Shown here: positions 1 through 8,600 of the stretch, piece after piece
How the letters are laid out: each line of letters starts with the position of its first letter
Numbering within the stretch: position 1 is the stretch's first letter
Source: Elusimicrobiota bacterium
GTDB lineage: Bacteria; Elusimicrobiota; Elusimicrobia; Elusimicrobiales; Elusimicrobiaceae
NCBI GenBank assembly: GCA_029008615.1
Contig: JAQXJI010000010.1
Coordinates: 16,597 to 80,596 of the forward strand
Direction of reading: 5' to 3'
DNA length: 64,000 nt
Made by a program: the position numbers and the translations under genes
The notes under the pieces: model-generated
The model's database searches: none
The model's input: only the letters and a program-made list of their open reading frames with translations
What the model was told of the DNA's origin: nothing

Positions 1-2144
1 GCCTTAAATTCAGGGAAGAAAGTCGGCAGTTCGCCTGTCGCGGCGAAAACGCCTTCTACTTTACCTTCTTTATTTACGCCCGTCTGTATATAGCGGAACA
101 AATCTTTGCTTTGTATTGCGTTATCTTTCTGCCCGCAAATTTCCGTTACGTAAGTAACCTTCCTGCTTCCGTCGGAGAACCTTGAAAGCTGAACAATCAT
201 ATTCACGGCGGAGGAAATCATTTCCCTGATAGCCCAAATCGGCAAATCCGCGCTGGCCATCATACACATAGCCTCAAGACGGGTTAAACCGTCGCGCGGC
301 GTATTGGCGTGAATAGTGGCCAAAGAACCTTCGTGGCCGGTGTTCATAGCCTGTAACATATCCAAAGCTTCCGCACCGCGGCACTCACCGACTACGATTC
401 TGTCCGGCCTCATACGCAGACAGTTTTTAACAAGGTCTTTAATGGTTATTTCGCCTTTGCCTTCAATGTTGGCCGGTCTGCTTTCCAAAGAAACCCAGTG
501 TTCCTGCTGAAGTCTTAACTCCGCAGTATCTTCCACGGTTACGATACGCTCATTTTCAGGAATATAACTGGAAAGAGCGTTTAAAAACGTTGTTTTACCG
601 GTACCGGTACCGCCGCAAATGATGATGTTTTTCCTAAGTTTTACGCAACATTCAAGGAAATACATCGTAGGCCTGTCAATAGTGCCGAAGCGGTAATAAT
701 CTTCCGGCCCGAACGGTTTTTGGGAGAAACGCCTTATCGTAAGCGAAGGCCCGGATACGGCCAAGGGGGCGATAATGGCGTTTACACGGGAACCGTCTTT
801 AAGCCTCGCGTCGACCAACGGGACTGATTCGTCGATACGCCTGCCGAGCGGAGCCACAATCCTTTTAATTACTTGTACGACTTGGTCATTATTGCGGAAT
901 TTATATCTTGTAAGAGTAAGTTTACCTTTCTGCTCTATGAAAATTTTATCATAGGCGTTTACCATAATTTCGGTAACGGAAGGATCCCTCATCAAAGCTT
1001 CTAAAGGCCCGAGGCCCAAAATTTCGTCCAAAAGCTCGTTAATAAATCTGACTTTTTGATCCCTTGAAAGCTGAACATTGGCTTTTTTGCGCAGAACTTC
1101 GTCAATAATTACCGAAACGCGCTTCCTGGTCTGCTCGTTTTGGCTGCCTTCTTCGCTGATAACGATACGTTCAACTTCCAAAGTTTTGATTACGTCTTTA
1201 TGTACTTGCTGTTTTAAAGAATCCCAGTAAGAAAGATCGGAATCCCCGCCGTCCACGTGATTTGGCCCTTTCGTGTTTCCGCTTAAAACAGTGGCCGCTT
1301 CCCAAATATTTTTCGAAGCTGCGACAAATTCGCTGTCCGGAACTACCGTGGACCAGTTTTTTTCGCCCGCCGGGGTATCTTCAATAACTTTTAAAATCGG
1401 TTTAAGGCCTTCCTGCACCCAAAGGGAACTGCGGTTTACCAATATTTCTATTTCTCTCTTATTGGAGGATTCAAATACGCTTTCCTCCCAAGTAAGATAT
1501 ACTATCGGTTCTCGGCCTAATTTTATGAAAAACTGGTTTACTTCCTCGTGGTCTATCGCACCGGGCAAATTATACTGGTTACAGATAATTTCAATACGGT
1601 CGATGGGAAAGTGCATTTCCTTAAAATCGGTAAACATAGCAACCGCCGTATTCAAGTGGGAACGTGTGCAGTTTGTAACCCAAAAAATCTTATCGGCGAT
1701 GTCAAAAGCGAAAGATTCCATAGGAAAACTGGAATCGACATCAAGGAAAATATCAAAAGTCTGTTGGAGTCTGGAAAGCATCGGCAGCAAGATCTTGGGG
1801 GATATTAAAGAAACCTCCTGTCTGCTGGAGCCGAGCGGCAGTACGCCTACGCCGACCTGCGTCATTGAAACCTTACCCCTTAGCAACCCTCCGGCTACGG
1901 CTATCGCGCCGGATCCTAAAGCACGCACCAAATCGGCCACGGTAACGGGCTTTCTTATGCCCAAATAGAACCCGTGTTCCTGCCTGGCTAAAGGATCAAG
2001 CGGCACTATAAGCACAGGCCTTTTTTGCATTTCGGCCCAAGCTATCGCCAAATTAAGCACCAACGTCGTTTTACCGACGCCTTCTTTAGGCCCTGTAAAA
2101 GCTATTACTCTGGGTGTGCCGGATAAAGCCTGCGTATCTTCCAT
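1..2144 (-). CDS. Tad pilus ATPase: CpaE-like MinD domain fused to CpaF/TadA (partial)
   Basis: This is an open frame of 714 codons on the minus strand that starts at 2144 and runs off the left edge, so the C-terminus is missing. Residues 18-27 form a deviant Walker A (GPKEGVGKTT) of the MinD/CpaE type. After a linker comes a CpaF-type secretion ATPase whose Walker A (GGTGTGKTT) sits near residue 511, followed by the Walker B, HIS-box and HANTP motifs of this family. CpaE normally localises Tad machinery and CpaF powers pilus assembly at the inner membrane; they are usually separate genes. The start lies 4 nt after the secretin stop, so the two are probably co-translated. I read the frame by eye and saw no stop between the two domains. 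Confidence 0.88.
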   Translation of the reverse strand, partial: MEDTQALSGTPRVIAFTGPKEGVGKTTLVLNLAIAWAEMQKRPVLIVPLDPLARQEHGFYLGIRKPVTVADLVRALGSGAIAVAGGLLRGKVSMTQVGVGVLPLGSSRQEVSLISPKILLPMLSRLQQTFDIFLDVDSSFPMESFAFDIADKIFWVTNCTRSHLNTAVAMFTDFKEMHFPIDRIEIICNQYNLPGAIDHEEVNQFFIKLGREPIVYLTWEESVFESSNKREIEILVNRSSLWVQEGLKPILKVIEDTPAGEKNWSTVVPDSEFVAASKNIWEAATVLSGNTKGPNHVDGGDSDLSYWDSLKQQVHKDVIKTLEVERIVISEEGSQNEQTRKRVSVIIDEVLRKKANVQLSRDQKVRFINELLDEILGLGPLEALMRDPSVTEIMVNAYDKIFIEQKGKLTLTRYKFRNNDQVVQVIKRIVAPLGRRIDESVPLVDARLKDGSRVNAIIAPLAVSGPSLTIRRFSQKPFGPEDYYRFGTIDRPTMYFLECCVKLRKNIIICGGTGTGKTTFLNALSSYIPENERIVTVEDTAELRLQQEHWVSLESRPANIEGKGEITIKDLVKNCLRMRPDRIVVGECRGAEALDMLQAMNTGHEGSLATIHANTPRDGLTRLEAMCMMASADLPIWAIREMISSAVNMIVQLSRFSDGSRKVTYVTEICGQKDNAIQSKDLFRYIQTGVNKEGKVEGVFAATGELPTFFPEFK

Positions 2145-2148
2145 AAAG

Positions 2149-2892
2149 TTACTCCACGATTTCTACCGTAATGAATAAGAAGAGGGATCTCTGTTCTTCC
2201 GTAATGTCTTTGTTCTTAAAAAGCAAACCTATCAAAGGGATTTTGCCGAGTATTGGCACTCTGTCTTCGGCTACGCTTCTGGTGCTGCTTTTAAGCCCGC
2301 CGATAACCAAAGTTTCCCCGCTGCTGAGTTCCACTTCCGAACGCAAAAACCTTCTCGTCATAGAAGGCACGGTTGAACCGTTAAGCGTCAAAGAATGCCC
2401 ATAATCAGGATTGGAAAGTTCAATTTCCAACTGGACGACGATAATATTATTCCTTTCCGGGATAATGGTCGGCATTACGTCCAACTTAACGCCGTATTCT
2501 TTCATTTCGGTGCCGACGTTCCTGTCGCTAACCACAGGGTAGGGTATTTGTCCGCCGGCGGAGAAGTTTGCGCTTGTATTGGAGCGCGCGATAACTTTAG
2601 GATTTGAAAGAATCTGCGCTTTGCCTTCGTTTTCCATAAGTTTCAAGCGGGTGTTAAGAAGGGATTTTCTTTCAAACTCGCCTATGGAAAATATGCCCGG
2701 TATTTCGCTTTCGCTGAAATCAAGCAACTGGTTCCAGGCAAAGCCTTTCGAAGTCGTTAAAGAACCGCTGATTTCAACGATATCCGCGCTGACGGCCACA
2801 AGCTCCGTTTTCTTGGCATAAGCGCTTACGGAAAGCGCGCCCAAAGCCAAAAGTAAGGTTAAAGCTTTTAAAACATTTTTTTGATTTTTCAT
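2149..2892 (-). CDS. Short secretin-domain protein of the Tad system (CpaC/RcpA-like)
   Basis: The protein has 247 residues with a signal peptide at about 1-26. Nearly all the rest is the C-terminal secretin domain, including the family signature near the end (VPILGKIPLIGLLFK). Secretins form the outer-membrane pore through which the Flp pilus exits. CpaC proteins are usually much longer, carrying N-terminal periplasmic ring domains that are absent here. It sits between cpaB and the CpaE-CpaF fusion in one operon. AAGGAA lies upstream of the ATG. It may be a pore needing a separate periplasmic partner; the secretin assignment itself is firm. Confidence 0.85.
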   Translation of the reverse strand: MKNQKNVLKALTLLLALGALSVSAYAKKTELVAVSADIVEISGSLTTSKGFAWNQLLDFSESEIPGIFSIGEFERKSLLNTRLKLMENEGKAQILSNPKVIARSNTSANFSAGGQIPYPVVSDRNVGTEMKEYGVKLDVMPTIIPERNNIIVVQLEIELSNPDYGHSLTLNGSTVPSMTRRFLRSEVELSSGETLVIGGLKSSTRSVAEDRVPILGKIPLIGLLFKNKDITEEQRSLFLFITVEIVE

Positions 2893-2927
2893 ATAGTTTT
2901 AATTTCCTTAAATAATTTTAAATCCCT

Positions 2928-3683
2928 TTAGCTAAACAGTTTAGAGAAGCTGGAAATTTCTATCGGTAACACCTTTGTATCGCCGTTAGACCTTACGATA
3001 ACCGTAATAACGCCTTCTTCCTGCGCCAAAGCCAAATACTGAGCTTCCGGTGGGGACACTGACAAGCTTAACACCGCTCTGTCGGAAAACGCCGCGTTGT
3101 TAGCTTCCCTTTCGGCATTGGCGGCCCTTGAAGCGGCATCCAAGCCCTGCCCCAAATTGCTGCCTACGCCGAGTACCGGAATATCCTGCAAAATCGTAGC
3201 CGTCATTTTTTCTTTACCGCCGCTTTTAATCATAGCGTCAAAAGTAAGCAGTACGTCAACTTTGTCGCCGGGTTTAATCAAGCTGGAAACGCTCATATCA
3301 ACCGGGAGTATAAACGCCCTGTAAGAAGGCATTACTTTAAGGCTGATGCCGGATTCCGGGCTTAAGCTGGTAATGGAGGGCTTTGTTATCTGATTACCCC
3401 TTGCTATGGCGACTTTTGTAACCAAATTTTCAATCTCGGATATATTTGCGCCTCTGGAAATTACATAAGCGTCTTTCTGGATATAAGCCGTAGGAATTTC
3501 AACTTCCCTGATATTGTTCCTGGTTATGATTCTGCCCTCGGGCAAATCCACGGCCGCAACCGCAACCTTTTCCATCTTGGAAGTTTCCTTAATCTTACCC
3601 TGCGCCATATAAAGCACAAAATAGTATATTAAAGCCGCCGCGATAGCTATCACTACCGGAAGCAGAATATTCTTTTTGTTCAT
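2928..3683 (-). CDS. cpaB: Flp pilus assembly protein CpaB/RcpC
   Basis: The protein has 251 residues. One N-terminal membrane helix (about 6-26) is followed by an SAF-like domain (about 40-105), with the typical CpaB pattern of AAxDLPEGxxITxxNI and a later MPSYRAF stretch. The C-terminal half matches the RcpC/CpaB family, including the conserved GDKVDVLLTF segment. CpaB is a periplasmic, inner-membrane-anchored part of the Tad secretion apparatus, thought to stabilise the secretin. It lies directly upstream of the secretin gene and downstream of the pilin and TadE genes, in the usual Tad order. Confidence 0.88.
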   Translation of the reverse strand: MNKKNILLPVVIAIAAALIYYFVLYMAQGKIKETSKMEKVAVAAVDLPEGRIITRNNIREVEIPTAYIQKDAYVISRGANISEIENLVTKVAIARGNQITKPSITSLSPESGISLKVMPSYRAFILPVDMSVSSLIKPGDKVDVLLTFDAMIKSGGKEKMTATILQDIPVLGVGSNLGQGLDAASRAANAEREANNAAFSDRAVLSLSVSPPEAQYLALAQEEGVITVIVRSNGDTKVLPIEISSFSKLFS

Positions 3684-3764
3684 TTAAAGCTCCTTTAAAA
3701 ACTGCTTAATAATAAAAAATCCGAAATACAAACTTAATAAAATAAAAACTTACCAAACAGTCCC

Positions 3765-4235
3765 TCAGTTTATCAGAGGGCGCTCCACCGGCATCCTTAC
3801 CGTAGCTTTTATCCTTTTTATGCCAAGCTTTTTAGGCTCGTCGGCAAAAATATAGCTGGTAAGAGGAAACGACAAATGTATCTTATATATCAACGTTACT
3901 ACCAAATCTTCATTTACGTGCGTTTTTACTTGCGGGTCGGTACTCGTTCTCTGCAATACTGCGGAAAACTGCATACTTTGGGCTCCCCTCAAACCGAACA
4001 TTTTGTTAAGAGCCTCTTTCATTTTACTGTTGACCCTTTGGCTGTCCGTCTTGCCGCTCGCTTTTTTAACGCCTACAAGCGAGCCGACCCTTGCAAGTTC
4101 ATAAGAAACGTGATGGGCCAAAATCGTATGATAGGCCATATTCCCCAGCTCCAATACGACGAATATTATCATCATAAAAACCGGCAGAATCAACAACAAC
4201 TCTATTACCGTTTGGCCATCACGTTTCTTTATCAT
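3765..4235 (-). CDS. TadE-like pseudopilin
   Basis: The protein has 156 residues from the internal ATG at 4235. A longer reading from 4373 would overlap the pilin gene and lacks support. It starts with MIKKRDGQTVIELLLILP, the TadE-type prepilin motif: a basic stretch, G, polar residue, then E at +5 and a membrane helix. TadE pseudopilins are processed by the Tad prepilin peptidase and help assemble the Flp pilus. The gene starts 7 nt after the stop of the Flp pilin, which suggests translational coupling. No prepilin peptidase gene is visible in the window. Confidence 0.82.
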   Translation of the reverse strand: MIKKRDGQTVIELLLILPVFMMIIFVVLELGNMAYHTILAHHVSYELARVGSLVGVKKASGKTDSQRVNSKMKEALNKMFGLRGAQSMQFSAVLQRTSTDPQVKTHVNEDLVVTLIYKIHLSFPLTSYIFADEPKKLGIKRIKATVRMPVERPLIN

Positions 4236-4242
4236 TTTCAAA

Positions 4243-4455
4243 TTACAGATTGCCCGCTTCGCCCATGATTTTAGCTTTAATGTTGTCAAAGAGTTCAGGC
4301 ATAAATGTTTTGATTGCAGTACCGACGATACCGACAACGACGACGATAATACCGAGCATAAACAAATATTCAATGGTGTTCTGCCCTTTTTTATTTTTTA
4401 CAGTTTCAATTGCGTTGGCATAAGCCAAGTGCATTTTAGCAATAGTTCTCATCAT
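4243..4455 (-). CDS. Flp-type pilin
   Basis: The protein has 70 residues. It contains the Flp prepilin signature KKGQNTIEYLFMLGI at about residues 22-36. Cleavage is expected after the glycine and is followed by a hydrophobic helix that packs the fibre core. GGAGG lies 8-12 nt upstream of the first of two ATG codons. This is most likely the major fibre subunit of the Tad pilus encoded by the downstream genes. Flp pili mediate surface attachment. It is longer than the second pilin-like peptide at 4494-4658. Confidence 0.88.
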   Translation of the reverse strand: MMRTIAKMHLAYANAIETVKNKKGQNTIEYLFMLGIIVVVVGIVGTAIKTFMPELFDNIKAKIMGEAGNL

Positions 4456-4493
4456 AAATAATTTCCTCCGAAATATAAAACAAATCTTTTAAT

Positions 4494-4658
4494 TTACTTT
4501 TCAAGTTCATAAACGGAAAGTATGATTTTTGCTCCGTGCATAAACTGTTCCGGGACTATCCAGGTATAAGATTTGTAAAAAAGAACAAAAGCTACAAATA
4601 AAGCCGCCGTAGTAAGAATATACTCAACCGCCGCCTGCCCTTTTTTATTTTTTTTCAT
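4494..4658 (-). CDS. Small Flp/TadE-like pilin peptide
   Basis: This 54-codon frame was read directly from the sequence. The product begins MKKNKKGQAAVEYILTTAAL and ends YELEK. It has the prepilin pattern of a basic N-terminus, G-Q, then E at +5 with Y, and a single hydrophobic helix. It lies 38 nt upstream of the Flp pilin gene on the same strand. It may be a minor pilin or a second Flp subunit. No strong ribosome binding site is visible, which lowers confidence in expression, but the motif is very unlikely to arise by chance next to a pilin gene. Confidence 0.72.
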   Translation of the reverse strand: MKKNKKGQAAVEYILTTAALFVAFVLFYKSYTWIVPEQFMHGAKIILSVYELEK

Positions 4659-4683
4659 ACCGACCGTCCCGCGCGGCGCGCAG

Positions 4684-5670
4684 TTAGAACTGCAACCTTA
4701 CCGCTAATTGATGGGCCGTACCCAAAGCGCCGGAAGGCATCATAGCGTAATCAAGCCCTAAACCATACCCCAAAACTTCACTGCTGTAAAAACCGAAGCC
4801 CAAAGTAACTTTGGAAGTGGTTTCCAAGCCGATTTTTTCCGCCAAGTCGCCGTCTTCGGCCCAACCGGTATTTTCACGGTTATAGTAACCGACCCTTATG
4901 TCAAAGGAGGCAACCTGAACCAAATCTTCCGGTATGTGTATGGCCAAACCTACGCCATACCTTACTTTATCATCGACATAATCCACCACTTCGCCGGAAA
5001 TCGTGAAGTATTTGGTATTAATGGCCGCGCCGCCCCTTATTGCGGAAGGAACTTCATCCTTATCGCCGAGGTTCTGCCCCATTACGCCGATTACGAATTT
5101 ATTATTTGAAATTCTTAATTTACCGCCGACATCAAAAGCCGGGTTGACGTGTTTGGTGCCGACGTTGTCTTCATTAATATACTTGGCCGTACCGCCGATA
5201 TCCAATACGCCGAAGAATGTTCTTGCCAAAGATACCGTACCGACAAAGTCCTTAATGGCATCGCCTGTAAGGTCAAACGGAATACCTTCCCAGTCCCTCG
5301 CGTCGAGTTTATCACCGGATAAGCGCAAATACCTTAAACTTACGCCCAAAACCGTCTTGCCGATAGGCTGTACATAACCCACTGCGCTGTCGCCCACGCC
5401 TTCATACCACTGCATATGGGAAACTTGGAATTCTCTGGTGGTGCTGGTGGCGATACCGGCGGGGTTCCAGAACAGAGCCTGCGCTCCGCTTGAAAGTGCG
5501 GTGTAGGCATTACCCATAGCCTGCGCTTCAGGGGCGCCGGTACCGAGCTTTAAGAAAGCGCTCGCGCTTGTACCGGCCCTTTTATACGGACCCGCCGCCT
5601 GAACGAAACCACCGAACAGGGAAAATAACATTGCTATCGTTAAAACTTTTATATATTTATTATTTTTCAT
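4684..5670 (-). CDS. PorV/PorQ-like outer-membrane barrel (UPF0164 family)
   Basis: The protein has 328 residues with a signal peptide (about 1-25). The mature start matches the PorV/UPF0164 pattern: AGTSASAFLKLGTGAPEAQA, then GNAYTALSSGAQALFWNPAG. The remainder alternates polar and hydrophobic residues and ends in an aromatic position (VRLQF), as outer-membrane barrels do. In Bacteroidota, PorV shuttles type IX secretion cargo at the outer membrane. The next gene upstream encodes a protein with a sorting-domain-like C-terminus, which fits such a role here. No other type IX component is visible. Confidence 0.8.
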   Translation of the reverse strand: MKNNKYIKVLTIAMLFSLFGGFVQAAGPYKRAGTSASAFLKLGTGAPEAQAMGNAYTALSSGAQALFWNPAGIATSTTREFQVSHMQWYEGVGDSAVGYVQPIGKTVLGVSLRYLRLSGDKLDARDWEGIPFDLTGDAIKDFVGTVSLARTFFGVLDIGGTAKYINEDNVGTKHVNPAFDVGGKLRISNNKFVIGVMGQNLGDKDEVPSAIRGGAAINTKYFTISGEVVDYVDDKVRYGVGLAIHIPEDLVQVASFDIRVGYYNRENTGWAEDGDLAEKIGLETTSKVTLGFGFYSSEVLGYGLGLDYAMMPSGALGTAHQLAVRLQF

Positions 5671-5687
5671 AAATCTGTTATCCGATA

Positions 5688-8600
5688 TTAAGGTATAAGG
5701 ATTTTGACTATTTTCTGGGATTTTGTCGCATTACCTCTTGTCGGGCTTAGCTCCATTATCGCATAATATAATCCTCTCGCCACTTTACGCCCGTGGTTGT
5801 TCGTCCTGTCCCATTTGCACCTTAACGCGAAGTTCCCTCCTCCTATTATCTGTCCGCTTCCGCCTACATTGCTCGTCCAGTCCGGCTCTAATCCGCCTGA
5901 GTTGTTTATCTCTTCCAAGCTGCTCGTAACTCCGCGTGCGTTCATACACTCATACCCGCCGTCTCTTACCAAATCCCCGGCGATATTATATATCTTTATG
6001 CTTATCGTTCCCGGTGCAGGCATCTTAGTGATTTCAAACTGTCCGTAGCTCTGCCTCAACGGGTTCGGATAGAACATCGTCACCTTGTCGCTCTTCCAGT
6101 CCAAGTCCGCATACCAGCTGTCTCCGTTTACTACCATGATGTTTTCCAAGTTAGCATACTTATCCCAGTCAGCCACCTTGCTTAAAACATCACTTTGTCC
6201 ATTCTGTATATTGATTGCCCCGTTTACACTGTTCATATCATACGAGTCCAATACGCTCACATACCTAAACGGATATATACCATCCGGCACTATCTGCCCC
6301 CTGTAATCCGTCCCGTCCCATACTCGCTCTATCGGGATTAAGTGCGGGCTTATCCCTACTATCGCTTTTACCAGTACCTTGTCAATGCTGTTCTCCCCTA
6401 TCGCCGGCCCTGTCGGATCCGCCGGATCTATCAATGTCCCGTCCGCCGCTCCGCTAGTCATCGTTCCAGGTTTAAATATCTGTATCGCCACTTTCATTGG
6501 TACTGATACCTGATACGCAAATGTCCCTACACTCCCGTTATCCCTCGTTACGTCCGTTGTGTACCTGTCAAATATCTGGAAGTTGTCTACGTTCAATACC
6601 CTTGACTCTATCGTCTGGCTTACTCCTTCCGCTTTCGGGTACGGCTCTGCTATAAATCTTACCTGGTACGCGTCGCTCTTTACATATTTTCCCTGCTCGT
6701 CCTTCCCGTCCCAGTATAATTTGTTCTCTACATTCCCGTCATATACCGTGCTTAAATAGCTCGTGTTCGTCTTCGTCAGCACTCTGCAGATCGCGCCACG
6801 TCCGCTCCCGTTCGCTCCCGTGCACGCCCCGTCGCTTAACGATACTATCTGCACCTGTACGCTCGCCGTCCTTGTTACCATAAAGCTTATCTCATACACC
6901 GGGATCTGTATTGTCTCCGAACTGTATACCAGTTTCGGGCTGCTCGGCTTTATGTCTATCTTCGTAAAATATACCGGGCCTCTCGCTATCGTTATATATC
7001 CCGTCGGATGATCGCTAGCGTCTACTTTGCTTAAAAATCCGGACCCTTCGTTCAACTTCGGATCCTGCGGGATTAATACGCTCGCTCCGCCTAATGTCGC
7101 CGTCGTATAATACTTGCTCCCCGCTACATCTGCCTTTGCGTATATATAGTACGGATAGAACCCGTCCGGATACATCGCTTGCGTCGCACCGCTTACGTTG
7201 TTCCCGTCGTCCGTCGTTTCATAATATCCGTCCCAAAATTCCGTTACTCGGCTCTCCCCTTGTCTTGCCCCGGTAAAGCTCTTTATCGGCTCTATCGTCG
7301 GGTCTACTACCACGCTGCCGTCGCTTGCTTTCCTGTATATGCATTGCGCCTTCCCGTCCGCAGTTATCTCGCTGCTGCTCTGACATACCTTCGGCGGCCA
7401 GTTCTCTTCCCTTATATCATTCGGGATTACTACGTCCCTGTCATAGATGTTCAGCGTTACATCCATACTCTTGCTCAGTACATAGCTTATCGTCGCCTGG
7501 CTCGTCGCTTCTTCCAACAAACTCGTGCTCCCTACGTCTACTACCCTAAATAAATCTACCGGGAACTCTACCGTGCTCGTTACTACTTTCGTAGGATATA
7601 AACTGTCTCTCGCTATTACCCTAAATAAATAGCTACCTTGCGTTACATACCTACCGTTGTTGTCTATGCCGTCCCACGATAACTTGTTTCCCGCACTCGC
7701 TGACGTCTGGATCTCATTATCTAATAACGTCTTCACTACATACGGCCCTACCGTCTTGTTTCCAGAAGCATCATAACTCGTCGTCAATACTTCCGCCGTT
7801 ACATACGCGTCCCTTGATAATGCATAGCTAAATATAAACGGATCCAATCCGTGCGCTACCGGGCTTGACCCTATCGTGCTGTATCCTACGCTTCCTACAG
7901 TCAATTCAGGCATACCGCGGTTAATTCCCAATATCCCGTTCTCTATCCTCGCTGTCTTTACTCCGTCCCATACATATCCGTTTATCGTCTTTGTGGTGCC
8001 GTTGTACGGGATCTCCGCCCATATCACATACACATAGTCCCCGTCAGGCATCGCCGCTCCCGCATAATCTTCCGTAGACCCAAAAGACGCTCCAGTTATA
8101 AATTTCCCTTGCAATACTGTCTGTACTGCGTTCGCACACGTTGCCGCGTCGCTCCAGCACATACCGTCCCATTTGCTGTTCACTTTCGTCCGGCCTGCTT
8201 TCTGTTCTACTAAACTAAAGACTTTATGCCCCGTATTCGCTGTTACCTGTGGCCCATTTGCACTGTTATTGCTACAATATCCGCTTGCACACGCAGCATT
8301 TGCCGTCGTGTTCTTCGTTATGTTCGTGTTCGTAAACGTCGTACCGGGCGTATATACTTCAAAATGTACCGTCGCCGCTTCCGTCAATATGTAATTTACC
8401 ATCGCATACGCCGTTGACGTCTTCGCTAACCCCGTTACCTCTATGTCCGTTATCTTTAACGGATCTAATGACAATTGCCTCGTTACTGTCCGCGACACGT
8501 CGCTGTTAGGATACGAAGAGCCCGTCCCGTCCCACTCATCTACGCTCCACGCCTGTAAACTTACCAAATAGTTCCCAAACGGCAGTAATCTACCCGCATC

